The notes: a model not told the origin generated them from the sequence alone. Numbered from the stretch's first letter, positions 1-5,891 are shown. The stretch: 5,891 bases of DNA from Candidatus Firestoneibacteriota bacterium (GCA_016212735.1 JACRDZ010000283.1:1-5891), one strand, 5' to 3'. A program made the numbers and translations.

Positions 1-52
1 AAATCATTATTATATTTAATACTAATATAAAATACAATATCCTAAATTTCAT
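1..52 (-). CDS. Partial CDS: N-terminus of a signal-like exported or membrane protein downstream of ccmF
   Basis: Seventeen codons are visible before the window ends. They read MKFRILYFILVLNIIMI, a short positive start followed by an unbroken hydrophobic run, as in a signal peptide or N-terminal anchor. The ATG shares 4 bp (ATGA) with the ccmF stop codon. An AAGGAG ribosome binding site 5 nt upstream sits inside the last ccmF codons, which supports a real start. Position after ccmF in a cytochrome c maturation operon points to CcmH, a CcmG/ResA-like thioredoxin or another Ccm component, but nothing diagnostic such as a CxxC motif is in view. The start is fairly secure; the identity is open. 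Confidence 0.7.
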   Translation of the reverse strand, partial: MKFRILYFILVLNIIMI

Positions 53-2010
53 TTTATCTCCTTTAATTGAGCTTTAAACTCAGGGAATATAGCTATTACT
101 GAACCAATAAATACAACTGTTGTGCCAATCCATATCCAAAAAACTAAAGGATTAATAATAAATTTAAAAGAAGCAGTCCCATTCATATCATAACCTGAAA
201 ATATGATATATAAATCATGTTTTAAAGTGCTATAAATTGCTACTTCAGTCATAGGTTGTTCTTTATTTCGATAAAAATTCTTTTCAGGGAGCATTGTAAA
301 CATATATTTATCATTTTTAAATACTGAAATTCGTGCTGTTACTATTTCTTTATGTGGTGTATCTTTATATCCCATTTCATCATATCGCAATTTATATTGT
401 CCAAGTTGTACAGCATCTCCTTTTCTTAAAATAGCTTCTTTTTCCTCAACAAAAGCTGAAGATCCTGTAATACCAAAATATAGGAGGACTATTCCAATAT
501 GTATAATAAATCCTCCATAACGACGCTTATTTTTCCATATAATTGAAAAAAATGAAACAATATAATTTTTCCCTGTTGCATTGTGAAAAGTTTTTGTACC
601 GCGATAAAATTCTATAATTATTACACTTAATACAAAAACGCATAAAGCAAAAGATATATCTGCAGAAAGTAAATTAATTTTTAAAAAATAAAGTGAAATT
701 ATTGTGAAAATTGCCATTGTACCGGGAATAATAAAATTCTTCTTTAAATTTGCGCTTGTTGCTTTACGCCATGCAATCAAAGGGCATATACCCATAAGTG
801 CTAATAGAATTAAAAACTGCGGAATAGTTAATTTATTAAAAAATGTTGGACCAAGAGTAATCTGTACTCCTTTTATGATTTCAGAAATAAGAGGGAATGC
901 AGTTCCCCAGAGTGTTGCAAAACAGATAACGGATAAAATTATAATAGCAAAAAGAAACATGTTTTCTCTGGATAGAAAAGATTCCAGTTCGTTTTCACTT
1001 TTAAGTTTATCTTTTCGCATTTTCACAAGAATTATAAATCCTATAAGTACTATAAGCATAAAAACTGTAAAAAATGGGCCTAAATTTGATTTTCCAAAAG
1101 AATGTACAGAAGAGATTATTCCAGTTCGTGTTATGAATGTACCAAATATACATAAATTAAATGTGATCATAGCTAAAAGCATATTCCATGTTTTAAACAT
1201 TCCGCGTTTTTCCTGCATCATGACAGAATGCATAAACGCACTGCCAGTAAGCCATGGAATAAAAGATGCATTTTCTACAGGGTCCCATGCCCAATATCCT
1301 CCCCATCCAAGAACTTCATAAGCCCATTGTCCGCCAAGTATTATTCCTAATGTAAGAAAAAACCACGTAAAAATATTCCAGTATCGAATATCTTTTACCC
1401 ATGAATTATCCATCTCACCGCTTATTAATGCTCCTGTTGCATAAGCAAAAGGAATAGTATACCCAGCATAGCCTATAAAAAGAGTTGGAGGATGCCATGT
1501 CATACCAGGATTTTGCAGCAGGGGATTTAATCCCTGTCCATCCATCGGTATAAAATTTAATAACTCGAAAGGATTTGTAACAAAGATCATAAGAATAAGG
1601 AAAAATATTTCTGTAAATGCTATAACAGCATATGAATAAGGTATATATCTTTTTTCTGTGAATTTGTTCTTTGTATCCAGAGCAACAACAGCACCGCTTA
1701 AAGCTAAAAGCCATGTCCAGAAAAGCAATGAACCTTCCTGTCCTGCCCAGAAAGCTGCAACTGTATAAAACATAGGTAAAGTACGACTTGTATAATTAGC
1801 CACATAAGATACTTGAAAATTACGTGTAATAAGAGCATGTAATAATACAATAGAAGATATTGTTAAAAATATGGAAATAACATAAAGAGATCTTCGACTG
1901 CTTTCTATTAAAGCAAAAGACTCTTTTTTTTCACCAATAGACGCTGCGAATACAACATATACTGCCAGTATTATTGAAACAATAAAAGAGTAATAACCAA
2001 TATCTATCAT
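49..2010 (-). CDS. ccmF: Cytochrome c maturation protein CcmF (putative haem ligase subunit)
   Basis: This 653-residue polytopic membrane protein matches the usual CcmF length. It takes haem from holo-CcmE and is thought to attach it to apocytochrome c CxxCH motifs on the outer face of the cytoplasmic membrane. The haem-handling WWD domain is at about residues 229-253 (WAYEVLGWGGYWAWDPVEN and following). The four functional histidines are visible: H173 in WHPP, H261 just after the WWD segment, H303 in SSVHSF, and H504 in RRYGGFIIHIG. The first three have the same numbers as in E. coli CcmF from memory; the fourth is shifted by a longer middle region. Many hydrophobic segments run throughout, a soluble domain covers about 520-615, and a last helix at about 620-642 precedes a charged tail. 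The ATG has an AGGAGG site 5 nt upstream (2021-2016). ccmE ends 47 bp upstream and the next gene overlaps the stop, so this is the middle of an operon. No frameshift or missing key residue was seen. Confidence 0.97.
   Translation of the reverse strand: MIDIGYYSFIVSIILAVYVVFAASIGEKKESFALIESSRRSLYVISIFLTISSIVLLHALITRNFQVSYVANYTSRTLPMFYTVAAFWAGQEGSLLFWTWLLALSGAVVALDTKNKFTEKRYIPYSYAVIAFTEIFFLILMIFVTNPFELLNFIPMDGQGLNPLLQNPGMTWHPPTLFIGYAGYTIPFAYATGALISGEMDNSWVKDIRYWNIFTWFFLTLGIILGGQWAYEVLGWGGYWAWDPVENASFIPWLTGSAFMHSVMMQEKRGMFKTWNMLLAMITFNLCIFGTFITRTGIISSVHSFGKSNLGPFFTVFMLIVLIGFIILVKMRKDKLKSENELESFLSRENMFLFAIIILSVICFATLWGTAFPLISEIIKGVQITLGPTFFNKLTIPQFLILLALMGICPLIAWRKATSANLKKNFIIPGTMAIFTIISLYFLKINLLSADISFALCVFVLSVIIIEFYRGTKTFHNATGKNYIVSFFSIIWKNKRRYGGFIIHIGIVLLYFGITGSSAFVEEKEAILRKGDAVQLGQYKLRYDEMGYKDTPHKEIVTARISVFKNDKYMFTMLPEKNFYRNKEQPMTEVAIYSTLKHDLYIIFSGYDMNGTASFKFIINPLVFWIWIGTTVVFIGSVIAIFPEFKAQLKEIK
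58..63 (-). promoter_or_regulatory. Ribosome binding site embedded in the end of ccmF
   Basis: AAGGAG on the minus strand lies 5 nt before the ATG at 52-50. It overlaps the Lys651-Glu652 codons of ccmF. It decides the start of the downstream partial gene and, with the ATGA overlap, implies translational coupling to ccmF. Confidence 0.75.
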
Positions 2011-2057
2011 TCTTTCCTCCTGATAAAATCAAAGATTTCCAATCTTCTATTTGTGAT

Positions 2058-2465
2058 TTATTTTTCTTTTTTTTCTTCATATTTGGATGGACATTTTGCA
2101 AGAAGTATAGTTGATTTGAAGATTCGCTCTTGAGTAAATTTACCTTCTACTACTACAATTCTTCCCTCTTTAAACGTATCAGGAATAAGCCCTGAATATT
2201 GTACTTTTATTATTTTTGAAGGATCTTTCTCATCTATAATATCAAATTCCAGCTTCATTCCTTTATCATCACGAATTATGGATCCGTCTTTAACTTTCCC
2301 TGATATTCTAACACCTTCATCTTTATATTTCTCTTCTGCATCTAAAAATTCTTTTACACTTAAGTAGTATACCATTGAATCTTTCATACCACTATAAACC
2401 ATATAACTTGCTGCTGCTATAATAATTATACTGCCTATTAATATTTTTTTTGTTTTAGATGTCAT
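2058..2465 (-). CDS. ccmE: Cytochrome c maturation haem chaperone CcmE, Cys-type (CxxxY) variant
   Basis: CcmE binds haem covalently outside the cytoplasmic membrane and passes it to CcmF. This protein has 135 residues from the ATG at 2465. A short basic N-terminus (MTSKTKK) leads into one membrane anchor at about residues 8-25, followed by a periplasmic OB-fold-like domain. Family signatures are VRISGKVKDGSI and the stretch GLIPDTFKEGRIVVVEGKF. The haem-binding site reads LAKCPSKY, so Cys125 stands where most CcmE proteins have His in HxxxY, and Tyr129 is kept. This CxxxY form is known from Desulfovibrio and some archaea. A longer reading from TTG at 2477 adds four residues but would start inside the ribosome binding site, so ATG is chosen. 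The C-terminus is short and Lys/Glu-rich. The gene has its own promoter and is followed 47 bp later by ccmF. Confidence 0.95.
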   Translation of the reverse strand: MTSKTKKILIGSIIIIAAASYMVYSGMKDSMVYYLSVKEFLDAEEKYKDEGVRISGKVKDGSIIRDDKGMKLEFDIIDEKDPSKIIKVQYSGLIPDTFKEGRIVVVEGKFTQERIFKSTILLAKCPSKYEEKKEK

Positions 2466-2471
2466 AATAAT

Positions 2472-2475
2472 CTCC
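2472..2475 (-). promoter_or_regulatory. Ribosome binding site that sets the ccmE start
   Basis: GGAG on the minus strand sits 6 nt before the ATG at 2465-2463. It overlaps the alternative TTG start at 2477-2475, which makes the ATG the better start. Confidence 0.8.
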
Positions 2476-2496
2476 AAATATTTAAAATAAAAAAGA

Positions 2497-2526
2497 ATTT
2501 TAACGTTTTATATACATATTTGTCAA
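2497..2526 (-). promoter_or_regulatory. Sigma-70-type promoter of the ccmE-ccmF operon
   Basis: On the minus strand a perfect -35 box TTGACA (2526-2521) is followed after 18 bp by TAAAAT (2502-2497), five of six matches to the -10 consensus. The predicted transcript would start near 2490, about 25 nt before the ccmE ATG and upstream of its GGAG site. The promoter lies in the 75-bp gap after the helicase stop codon, so the cytochrome genes can be expressed independently of the repair genes. No terminator hairpin is visible in the gap, so read-through from the helicase gene is also possible. Confidence 0.75.
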
Positions 2527-2540
2527 GGAAAAACCATAAT

Positions 2541-4313
2541 TTAAAACAGAGACATTTGATTGTTTTCTTCTGGTGATTTTATTTTCTTAGGTTTTTTTTC
2601 TTCTTCATATATTTTTTTCAGCTCTTCACTAATATCCTTAATAAAGGGAGAAATATCCCCTTCGAGTTTTTTCCCAAAAATAAATCTGCTAAGAGACATT
2701 GTTAAAATTAATCTTTCTTTTGCCCTTGTCATTCCAACATAAAATAATCTTCTTTCTTCTTCGATTTTACCTTCATAATTATCTTTCAAATACGGTATCA
2801 GATTTTCTTCACACCCAGTAATAAACACAACAGGAAATTCCAGTCCTTTTGCTCCATGCAGTGTCATAAGAGTAACTTTTTCCGCTTTACTTTCATATGT
2901 ATCTTCTTTTATATCATGAATTTTATTATACCTTTCCTCCTGAAAAGAAAGCAAAGCATCAACTATTTCTTCCTTATTTATTATTTTTAATAATTCTTTC
3001 TTATTTTTTTCTTCAAGCATTTTCTTTATATTAGATATGTTCCCCATTTCAGGGATCAGAACTCTGGACTGTTTAATATATGTTTCTGCCACCCAGTCTT
3101 TTGGATTTTCGATATATCTGTAAAAGAATTCCGCCAAATCAGTTTTTTCGTTTTTTGGAACAACCCTTTGATAAGGTATTCCATGTTTTGAAAGTACTTC
3201 TTCAAAAATATTCCCTTGTACCTGCAAACGATAAAGAATAGCAAAATCTGAGAAACTTCTATTTTCACTTTTATCGCTTTCTGCCCAGCGGCTGTCATGC
3301 GCAAAAAAGCTTGTACCGCCTATCATCTGCTCTATTCTTTTAGCAACTATTTCTGCTTCTTGCTTCTCATTTAAAAAATTCATAATTTCTATATTTACAC
3401 CTTTATTCAGTTCACTGCGCAGAAATTTTCTTAAATTATGCCTATTTTTCCCTATTACTTCCTGCGATGCCTGTAAAATTGCTCCGCACGAACGATAATT
3501 CGAACAAAGTGATATTTCTGTATGTTCAGGATAATCTTTTTTAAATTGGACAAAATTATTTATATCAGCACCCCTGAATGCATAAATAGCTTGATCTGGG
3601 TCCCCTATAACTGTAAGGTTATTTCTTTCTCCGGACAGAATCTTGATAAGTTCATATTGAGCCTGATTAATATCCTGGTATTCATCTATTAAAATATGAG
3701 AATATTTTTCCTTTAGTTGTTTTTTTAAACAAGCATCCTTTTCCAGCAGATTAATACTTTCTATTACAAGATCGTCCATATCAAGAGCATTAGCTTCCTT
3801 GAGCCGATTCTGATAGCAGTCATACAATTCTTTAAAATTATCTTTATCAAAGTCTTGCAAAAAATTATGTTTATTTTTAAAAAGAGATATTTTTTTGCGT
3901 AAATCAAAAACATTTATTTTTTTGGTCTTCGTTATATCTTTTAATAAAAACAGAGAATCATTTTCCGTATATAAAGAAAACATATTCATGTTTTTTATGG
4001 AATATTCTATTTTTTGAATACCCCATCCAAAAGCATGAAAAGTCCCAATAAACATCCCGCAAGAGGAGATATTGTCATTTAAAATATTTTTAAGCCTTTC
4101 TTCCATTTCACATGCTGCACGATGCGTAAAAGTAAGTGCCAGAATATTTTCCGGGGATATACCGCAATTTTCTATTAAATATGCAATACGGCATGTAAGA
4201 GTAAGAGTTTTTCCGGTACCCGGACCCGCAATAATTAGTAATGGCGTACCGTAATGCGATACTGCAATTTTTTGGGGAGGATTTAATCTTTCGAAATATT
4301 TTGTTAGATTCAT
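2541..4313 (-). CDS. UvrD/PcrA/Rep-type superfamily 1A DNA helicase with C-terminal clamp-binding motif
   Basis: This is an ATP-dependent 3'-to-5' DNA translocase/helicase by family. The 590 residues hold all core motifs in order: Q-motif region LNPPQKIAV (10-18), Walker A GPGTGKT (30-36), Ia LALTFTHRAA (58-67), GTFHAFG (90-96), DEYQD (210-214), GDPDQAIYAFRGAD (237-250), NYRS (272-275), TLHGAKGLEF (484-493) and FYVGMTRAKERL (524-535). It is shorter than typical UvrD/PcrA (about 720 residues). The interval between NYRS and TLHGAKGLEF, which holds domain 2B, is about 205 residues and appears reduced. The extreme C-terminus is QMSLF (586-590) after a Lys/Glu-rich linker, a good match to the bacterial beta-clamp consensus QL(S/D)LF. 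The ATG overlaps the upstream EndoQ-like stop as ATGA with no good separate ribosome binding site, so the two are probably translationally coupled. The general family is certain. Orthology to uvrD or pcrA is not claimed, because length, C-terminus and context suggest a distinct paralogue dedicated to the neighbouring nuclease. Confidence 0.95.
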   Translation of the reverse strand: MNLTKYFERLNPPQKIAVSHYGTPLLIIAGPGTGKTLTLTCRIAYLIENCGISPENILALTFTHRAACEMEERLKNILNDNISSCGMFIGTFHAFGWGIQKIEYSIKNMNMFSLYTENDSLFLLKDITKTKKINVFDLRKKISLFKNKHNFLQDFDKDNFKELYDCYQNRLKEANALDMDDLVIESINLLEKDACLKKQLKEKYSHILIDEYQDINQAQYELIKILSGERNNLTVIGDPDQAIYAFRGADINNFVQFKKDYPEHTEISLCSNYRSCGAILQASQEVIGKNRHNLRKFLRSELNKGVNIEIMNFLNEKQEAEIVAKRIEQMIGGTSFFAHDSRWAESDKSENRSFSDFAILYRLQVQGNIFEEVLSKHGIPYQRVVPKNEKTDLAEFFYRYIENPKDWVAETYIKQSRVLIPEMGNISNIKKMLEEKNKKELLKIINKEEIVDALLSFQEERYNKIHDIKEDTYESKAEKVTLMTLHGAKGLEFPVVFITGCEENLIPYLKDNYEGKIEEERRLFYVGMTRAKERLILTMSLSRFIFGKKLEGDISPFIKDISEELKKIYEEEKKPKKIKSPEENNQMSLF

Positions 4314-5596
4314 AAAAGTTTTAATTGGATACCTTGAGACAACTCATCCGAAGATTCATAAAATACTTTAATTTTTCCGTATTCACCGTCATATCCTGCA
4401 ACAACAATTACTTTACCTTCCCGCATACGCTTAATTCCAAAAGCAAGTTTGCTAAACCCTGCTTTTTCGATATCACTCAGAGGTGCTTCACGCAAAATAT
4501 AAAGTTCATTTCCAATTGTACTTAATAGTTTAAAATAAATATTTTGAACTTTTTTTGTATTACGGCCTGATTTCTCAAGTTCAGCAAGTATTTCAGCTAA
4601 TGGTATCAGACTTTCAAACGGTCTTACACTTTCCCCATTTTCTCCTTTTTTTCTTGTTGCTAATAATTCAACTCTATGCATTACACCGATTGTTACTTTT
4701 TTACCGCATACAGGACATAACCCCTGATTAGATATTGTTTCCCATGGAGCAAGATTAACTTTGCACAATCTGTGTCCATCATAATGATATTTGCCTTCTT
4801 CAGGGAAAAATTCTATCGTACCATTGAATTTATTCTTTGTCTTTATTGCTTCTTTTATGGATACAAAATTTTTTTCACATTCAAAAATATTTGCTTCTCT
4901 TGCCAGATTACGAGGAGAATGAGCATCAGAATTTGATACTAAAGAAAATTTGTCTAAAGCTGTAAGCCTGAAATTCATAGCTGGATCCGAAGAAAGTCCT
5001 GTTTCAAGAGCGAATATATGCGGAGTTAAATCTTCAAAACATTCTTCAATAGTATCAAATCCGCTTCCTGCACCGAATAGTGAAAAATGCGGAGTCCAGA
5101 TATGAGCCGGAATATAAAAACTGTCAGGGTCGCTCTCCAATACTATTTCCAAAAGATTTTTTGCGTCAAGTCCAAGGATGGGACGCCCATCGGAATGGAT
5201 ATTTCCTATTTTCTCAAGAACAGAATTGATTTTTTTTACTGCATTGAAATTCGAAACCAAAATCAATGAATGGATTTTTCTTACCCTGCCGTTTTTTTTA
5301 TATATACAGCTTATTTCAGAACTAAGTATAAAACGTACATCTTCTCTTAGAGAAAGCGGAACATCTGTATTCGTCTTTTCTATCAGCTCAGGTTTTAAAT
5401 CAAATAAACCTTCTTCTTTTGGTATAAGTTTTTTTTCCATCTCCGCTAGCCAGCCCGGATGTGTAAAATCTCCGGTACCAACCACATTAACACCCTTTAA
5501 TTCTGCCCATTTATAATAATATTCCAGCATACACTCTTTGCTTGTTGCTATTGAAAAATGAGAATGTATATGAAAATCCGCTATAAATGGTTTCAT
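4310..5596 (-). CDS. Endonuclease Q family PHP-domain nuclease with zinc ribbon (COG1379-like)
   Basis: Characterised archaeal EndoQ cuts DNA 5' of deaminated bases (uracil, hypoxanthine, xanthine) and abasic sites. This protein has 428 residues, close to the roughly 420 of archaeal EndoQ. The N-terminal PHP metal-site residues are visible: H9 and H11 (DFHIHSH), D43 (GTGDFTHP), E94 (SSEIS), H109, H165 (IPAHIWTP), and D224 and H226 (NSDAHSP). Next comes the family-typical KYHYDGHRLC segment and CPVCG, giving H275/C278/C294/C297 as likely zinc ligands, then VMHRVELLA. A helical region and a C-terminal segment (KVIVVAGYDGEYGKI) end at QLKLL, which resembles a weak clamp-binding peptide. I chose the ATG at 5596 because family members begin just before ADxHIHS. 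A TTG at 5650 would add an unlikely hydrophobic 18-residue leader. No Shine-Dalgarno sequence precedes the ATG. The stop overlaps the helicase start by 4 bp. Substrate specificity is inferred from the family, so another PHP phosphoesterase role is possible. Confidence 0.9.
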   Translation of the reverse strand: MKPFIADFHIHSHFSIATSKECMLEYYYKWAELKGVNVVGTGDFTHPGWLAEMEKKLIPKEEGLFDLKPELIEKTNTDVPLSLREDVRFILSSEISCIYKKNGRVRKIHSLILVSNFNAVKKINSVLEKIGNIHSDGRPILGLDAKNLLEIVLESDPDSFYIPAHIWTPHFSLFGAGSGFDTIEECFEDLTPHIFALETGLSSDPAMNFRLTALDKFSLVSNSDAHSPRNLAREANIFECEKNFVSIKEAIKTKNKFNGTIEFFPEEGKYHYDGHRLCKVNLAPWETISNQGLCPVCGKKVTIGVMHRVELLATRKKGENGESVRPFESLIPLAEILAELEKSGRNTKKVQNIYFKLLSTIGNELYILREAPLSDIEKAGFSKLAFGIKRMREGKVIVVAGYDGEYGKIKVFYESSDELSQGIQLKLL

Positions 5597-5602
5597 GAAA
5601 AG

Positions 5603-5631
5603 ATTATAGCAAATTACAAACAAGATTGCAT
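5603..5631 (-). promoter_or_regulatory. Candidate extended -10 promoter abutting the EndoQ-like start
   Basis: On the minus strand TGCTATAAT (5611-5603) has a perfect -10 hexamer with the extended TGn element. A weak -35 (ATGCAA, 5631-5626) lies 17 bp upstream. Only 6 nt separate TATAAT from the ATG at 5596, so transcription would start at or near the start codon and give a leaderless mRNA. This fits the absence of a Shine-Dalgarno sequence. In such AT-rich DNA a chance TATAAT is a real alternative. Confidence 0.4.
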
Positions 5632-5664
5632 TAAAAAAGATTTTGTTCAAGGAAAATTGGGGTC

Positions 5665-5718
5665 AGGTCTTGCAATGTTATATTTTAAATGATATAATAT
5701 AACATTATGGCCAGACCT
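5665..5718. repeat. Imperfect inverted repeat (hairpin) over the transposase start codon
   Basis: A perfect 11-bp arm, AATGTTATATT (5674-5684), pairs with AATATAACATT (5696-5706) across an 11-nt loop. A further 6-bp outer stem, AGGTCT (5665-5670) with AGACCT (5713-5718), is separated by a 3/6-nt internal bulge that contains the transposase ATG. The left side is preceded by GGGGTC (5659-5664). Hairpins next to REP-associated transposases are expected as recognition ends, so this may be the left end of the old element or a structure that blocks its translation. There is no T-tract after the stem, so it does not look like a terminator. Confidence 0.65.
5670..5698 (+). promoter_or_regulatory. Candidate promoter of the transposase remnant, inside the hairpin
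   Basis: TTGCAA (5670-5675, four of six -35 matches), a 17-bp spacer and TATAAT (5693-5698) with TGA before it form an extended -10 promoter. The -10 ends 8 nt before the ATG at 5707, so a transcript would have almost no leader. No Shine-Dalgarno sequence is seen. It overlaps the inverted repeat, so transposase bound to its own end could shut down transcription; that last point is inference. Confidence 0.4.
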
Positions 5719-5891
5719 TTAAGAATAGAATATAATGGAGCTGTTTATCATATGTCGGTATATAGTATTAAATCCTGTCAAAGCAGGGATTGCAGAAAAG
5801 CCGGCAGATTGGAAATGGAGCAGTTATAAAGCAACTGCCGGGATATTGAATAAGCATAAATTTTTAACAATAAAATGGATACTTTCACAAT
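5707..5891 (+). pseudogene. Internally deleted REP-associated (IS200-like, Y1) transposase, cut by the window edge
   Basis: The ATG opens with MARPLRIEYNGAVYHM, the typical N-terminus of REP-associated Y1 transposases. In that frame the reading then turns meaningless and stops at 5827-5829. From 5756 the +1 frame reads RYIVLNPVKAGI, then KPADWKWSSYKATAG and KWILSQ, which is the family's C-terminal part. The central part is gone, including the HUH metal-binding motif usually found in an MPNHxHLL-like context. By comparison with full-length members I estimate about 100 residues (some 300 bp) are missing. The join lies near 5754-5758 and also shifts the frame, so no active transposase can be made. 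The element is divergent from the EndoQ-like gene, and its right end lies outside the window. Confidence 0.9.

Noticed and set aside
704..1321. Plus-strand 205-codon open frame
   Set aside because: It lies wholly antisense to the well-supported ccmF, has no recognisable domain, and its length is explained by the constraints of the opposite strand.
1415..1714. Minus-strand 99-codon frame inside ccmF, rich in Cys and Tyr
   Set aside because: It is an out-of-frame shadow of ccmF with low-complexity composition and no separate ribosome binding site.
2061..2074. Poly-A tract at the ccmE 3' end as a programmed slippage site
   Set aside because: The run (eight A on the coding strand) encodes a normal Lys/Glu tail right before the stop, and similar runs occur throughout this AT-rich window.
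2466..2477. Four-residue ccmE extension from a TTG at 2477
   Set aside because: The TTG overlaps the GGAG ribosome binding site that serves the ATG at 2465.
3056..3304. Minus-strand 82-codon frame inside the helicase gene
   Set aside because: It is an alternate frame of the intact helicase; the main frame keeps its motifs through this region, so it is not a frameshift.
5178..5516. Plus-strand 112-codon frame opposite the EndoQ-like gene
   Set aside because: It is antisense to conserved PHP motifs, has no family features and no upstream ribosome binding site.
5597..5650. 18-residue N-terminal extension of the EndoQ-like protein from a TTG at 5650
   Set aside because: It is hydrophobic, which is unsuitable for a cytoplasmic DNA nuclease, it starts at TTG without a ribosome binding site, and it overlaps the promoter-like region. 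Family proteins start just before the HIH motif.
5674..5706. Hairpin considered as a rho-independent terminator
   Set aside because: The stem is almost all A/T, no T-run follows it on either strand, and it precedes start codons rather than following a stop.

Overview
This is an AT-rich window, judged by eye at about two-thirds A+T, from a bacterium whose lineage I cannot fix. It has Shine-Dalgarno-led genes, a System I (Ccm) cytochrome c maturation operon and a remnant of a REP-associated (IS200-like, Y1) transposase. System I implies c-type cytochromes assembled across an energised membrane. The CcmE has Cys in place of the usual haem-binding His, a variant known from Desulfovibrio-type bacteria and archaea. 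Together these suggest a low-GC, probably anaerobic, Gram-negative-type bacterium such as a Desulfobacterota member or a candidate phylum. That placement is inference.

Four complete genes and one partial gene lie on the minus strand, so transcription runs from right to left. First comes a DNA-repair pair. The upstream gene (5596 to 4310) is a PHP-domain, zinc-ribbon nuclease of the endonuclease Q (EndoQ, COG1379) family. It overlaps by 4 bp a UvrD/PcrA-type superfamily 1 helicase (4313 to 2541). Both proteins end in a peptide resembling the bacterial sliding-clamp binding motif: QMSLF in the helicase, which is a good match, and QLKLL in the nuclease, which is weaker. This suggests a clamp-tethered nick-and-unwind repair module for deaminated or abasic DNA.

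A separate transcription unit then starts from a clear sigma-70-like promoter at 2526-2497. It reads ccmE (2465 to 2058), ccmF (2010 to 49) and a third gene that overlaps ccmF by 4 bp and leaves the window after 17 codons. The third gene starts with a hydrophobic, signal-like stretch and probably encodes another exported or membrane-anchored maturation factor. CcmE would carry haem and pass it to CcmF, the putative haem ligase.

The right end (5707-5891, plus strand, divergent from the nuclease gene) is a wrecked transposase. Its first ~16 codons are joined out of frame to the C-terminal third, with the catalytic middle missing. A hairpin directly before its start codon overlaps a promoter-like sequence. 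In both divergent genes a TGnTATAAT element ends only 6-8 nt before the start codon, so leaderless transcripts are possible. No RNA genes, CRISPR arrays or complete mobile elements were seen, and no stretch over 300 bp lacks a gene.
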